DNA from: Neelides folsomi
Lineage: Eukaryota; Arthropoda; Collembola; Neelipleona; Neelidae
Assembly (NCBI GenBank): GCA_034687125.1
Contig: JAQGBZ010000053.1
Location: 1 to 64,000 of the forward strand
Length of the DNA stretch: 64,000 nt
Direction: 5' to 3'
Below the pieces are notes generated by a model. It saw only the letters and a list, made by a program, of their open reading frames with translations. It ran no database searches and had not been told where the DNA came from. The number at the start of each line of letters is the position of its first letter. Position 1 is the stretch's first letter. Position numbers and translations under genes: made by a program. This document shows, in pieces, positions 63,601-64,000 of the stretch.

Positions 63601-64000
63601 CATTTTTACTTACATTATTCTTTTACATCTCCTCCGTTTCTCTCTCATGTTTGTACTTTGCATCTTATTTGTTTAAGCTTGTCCTTGGTTCCCCTTTAAC
63701 TCCACTTCGGCCATTTATTCCAAGTTTACATTCTCAAGAATCCATACATGTGGTTATGTATTAAACATGCCACTCCTGAAATGTATTGAAATGTTGAAAT
63801 GAGGAGATGATGAATATTTAAATGTGCCATGAGACGAGCTCATCGAAATCCTCAGCTCAGGCTCTCGTATAATAAGAACCAAAGAAGTTTTATGAGAAGG
63901 AGGAAAAAATAATCTCTTTTCCCTCTCACATCCTAAACTCTCGACAATCTGTTCTAATTCTAGTTTTCCTATACATTTTCCTAAATGAACCACTTGAACT
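54601..64000. other. Gene-free noncoding DNA, final block
   Basis: AT-rich stretches (about 54600-55350, 58780-59000, 59870-61250, 62500-63250) alternate with moderate-GC sequence containing CT-rich tracts. Open frames are short and resemble no protein family. Nothing specific is recognised up to the window end. Confidence 0.5.

Overview
This is animal nuclear DNA: AT-rich, with multi-exon protein genes split by short GT-AG introns (mostly 50-130 bp). The gene set is metazoan: CUL5, RHEB, cytosolic tyrosyl-tRNA synthetase, AGPAT3-type acyltransferase, allantoicase, BDH1-like short-chain dehydrogenase, Tret1/GLUT-like sugar transporter, AidB/ACDH-11-like acyl-CoA dehydrogenase, TMEM256, and an extracellular protein related to GPR158. 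Compact genes, tiny introns and small MITEs suit an arthropod or other ecdysozoan (a springtail or small crustacean is possible), but the species cannot be fixed from this sequence.

Layout. Positions 598-31847 are gene-dense, with ten genes in about 31 kb. In order: BDH1-like SDR (+), AGPAT3 (-), TyrRS (+), allantoicase (-), sugar transporter (-), AidB-like ACAD (-), CUL5 (+), RHEB (+), GPR158-ectodomain-like protein (+), TMEM256 (+). Exon junctions were built by hand. In every model the phases close and the summed CDS is a multiple of three. SDR/AGPAT and TyrRS/allantoicase are convergent pairs; AGPAT/TyrRS and ACAD/CUL5 are divergent. The genes do not form an evident pathway. They are housekeeping and metabolic genes (lipid, ketone body/fatty acid, purine breakdown, sugar uptake, translation, ubiquitination, TOR signalling).

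Mobile DNA is concentrated in introns and gaps. There are two hAT-type MITEs with perfect 8-bp target duplications (13728-13958 and 30392-30661), two TA-flanked hairpin MITEs in introns (RHEB and the GPR158-like gene), and a decayed Tc1/mariner transposase at about 29455-30111 whose 3' part gives way to a 12-bp-period minisatellite (29120-29451).

From 31848 to the end (about 32 kb) I find no convincing protein or RNA gene. It begins AT-rich and becomes richer in GC and purine/pyrimidine tracts after about 33.4 kb. It holds a local cluster of three perfect POU octamers near 40.5 kb. It reads like a gene desert or a very large intron/regulatory domain.

The most unusual item is the 903-residue protein at 24420-28068. 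It carries two tandem copies of the GPR158/GPR179-type ectodomain module (Cache-like region plus cysteine-rich EGF-like segment), with a signal peptide and a short hydrophobic C-terminus, but no seven-helix receptor domain. The second is a tyrosyl-tRNA synthetase that ends in a lysine-rich tail and lacks the EMAP-II-like domain usual in animals.
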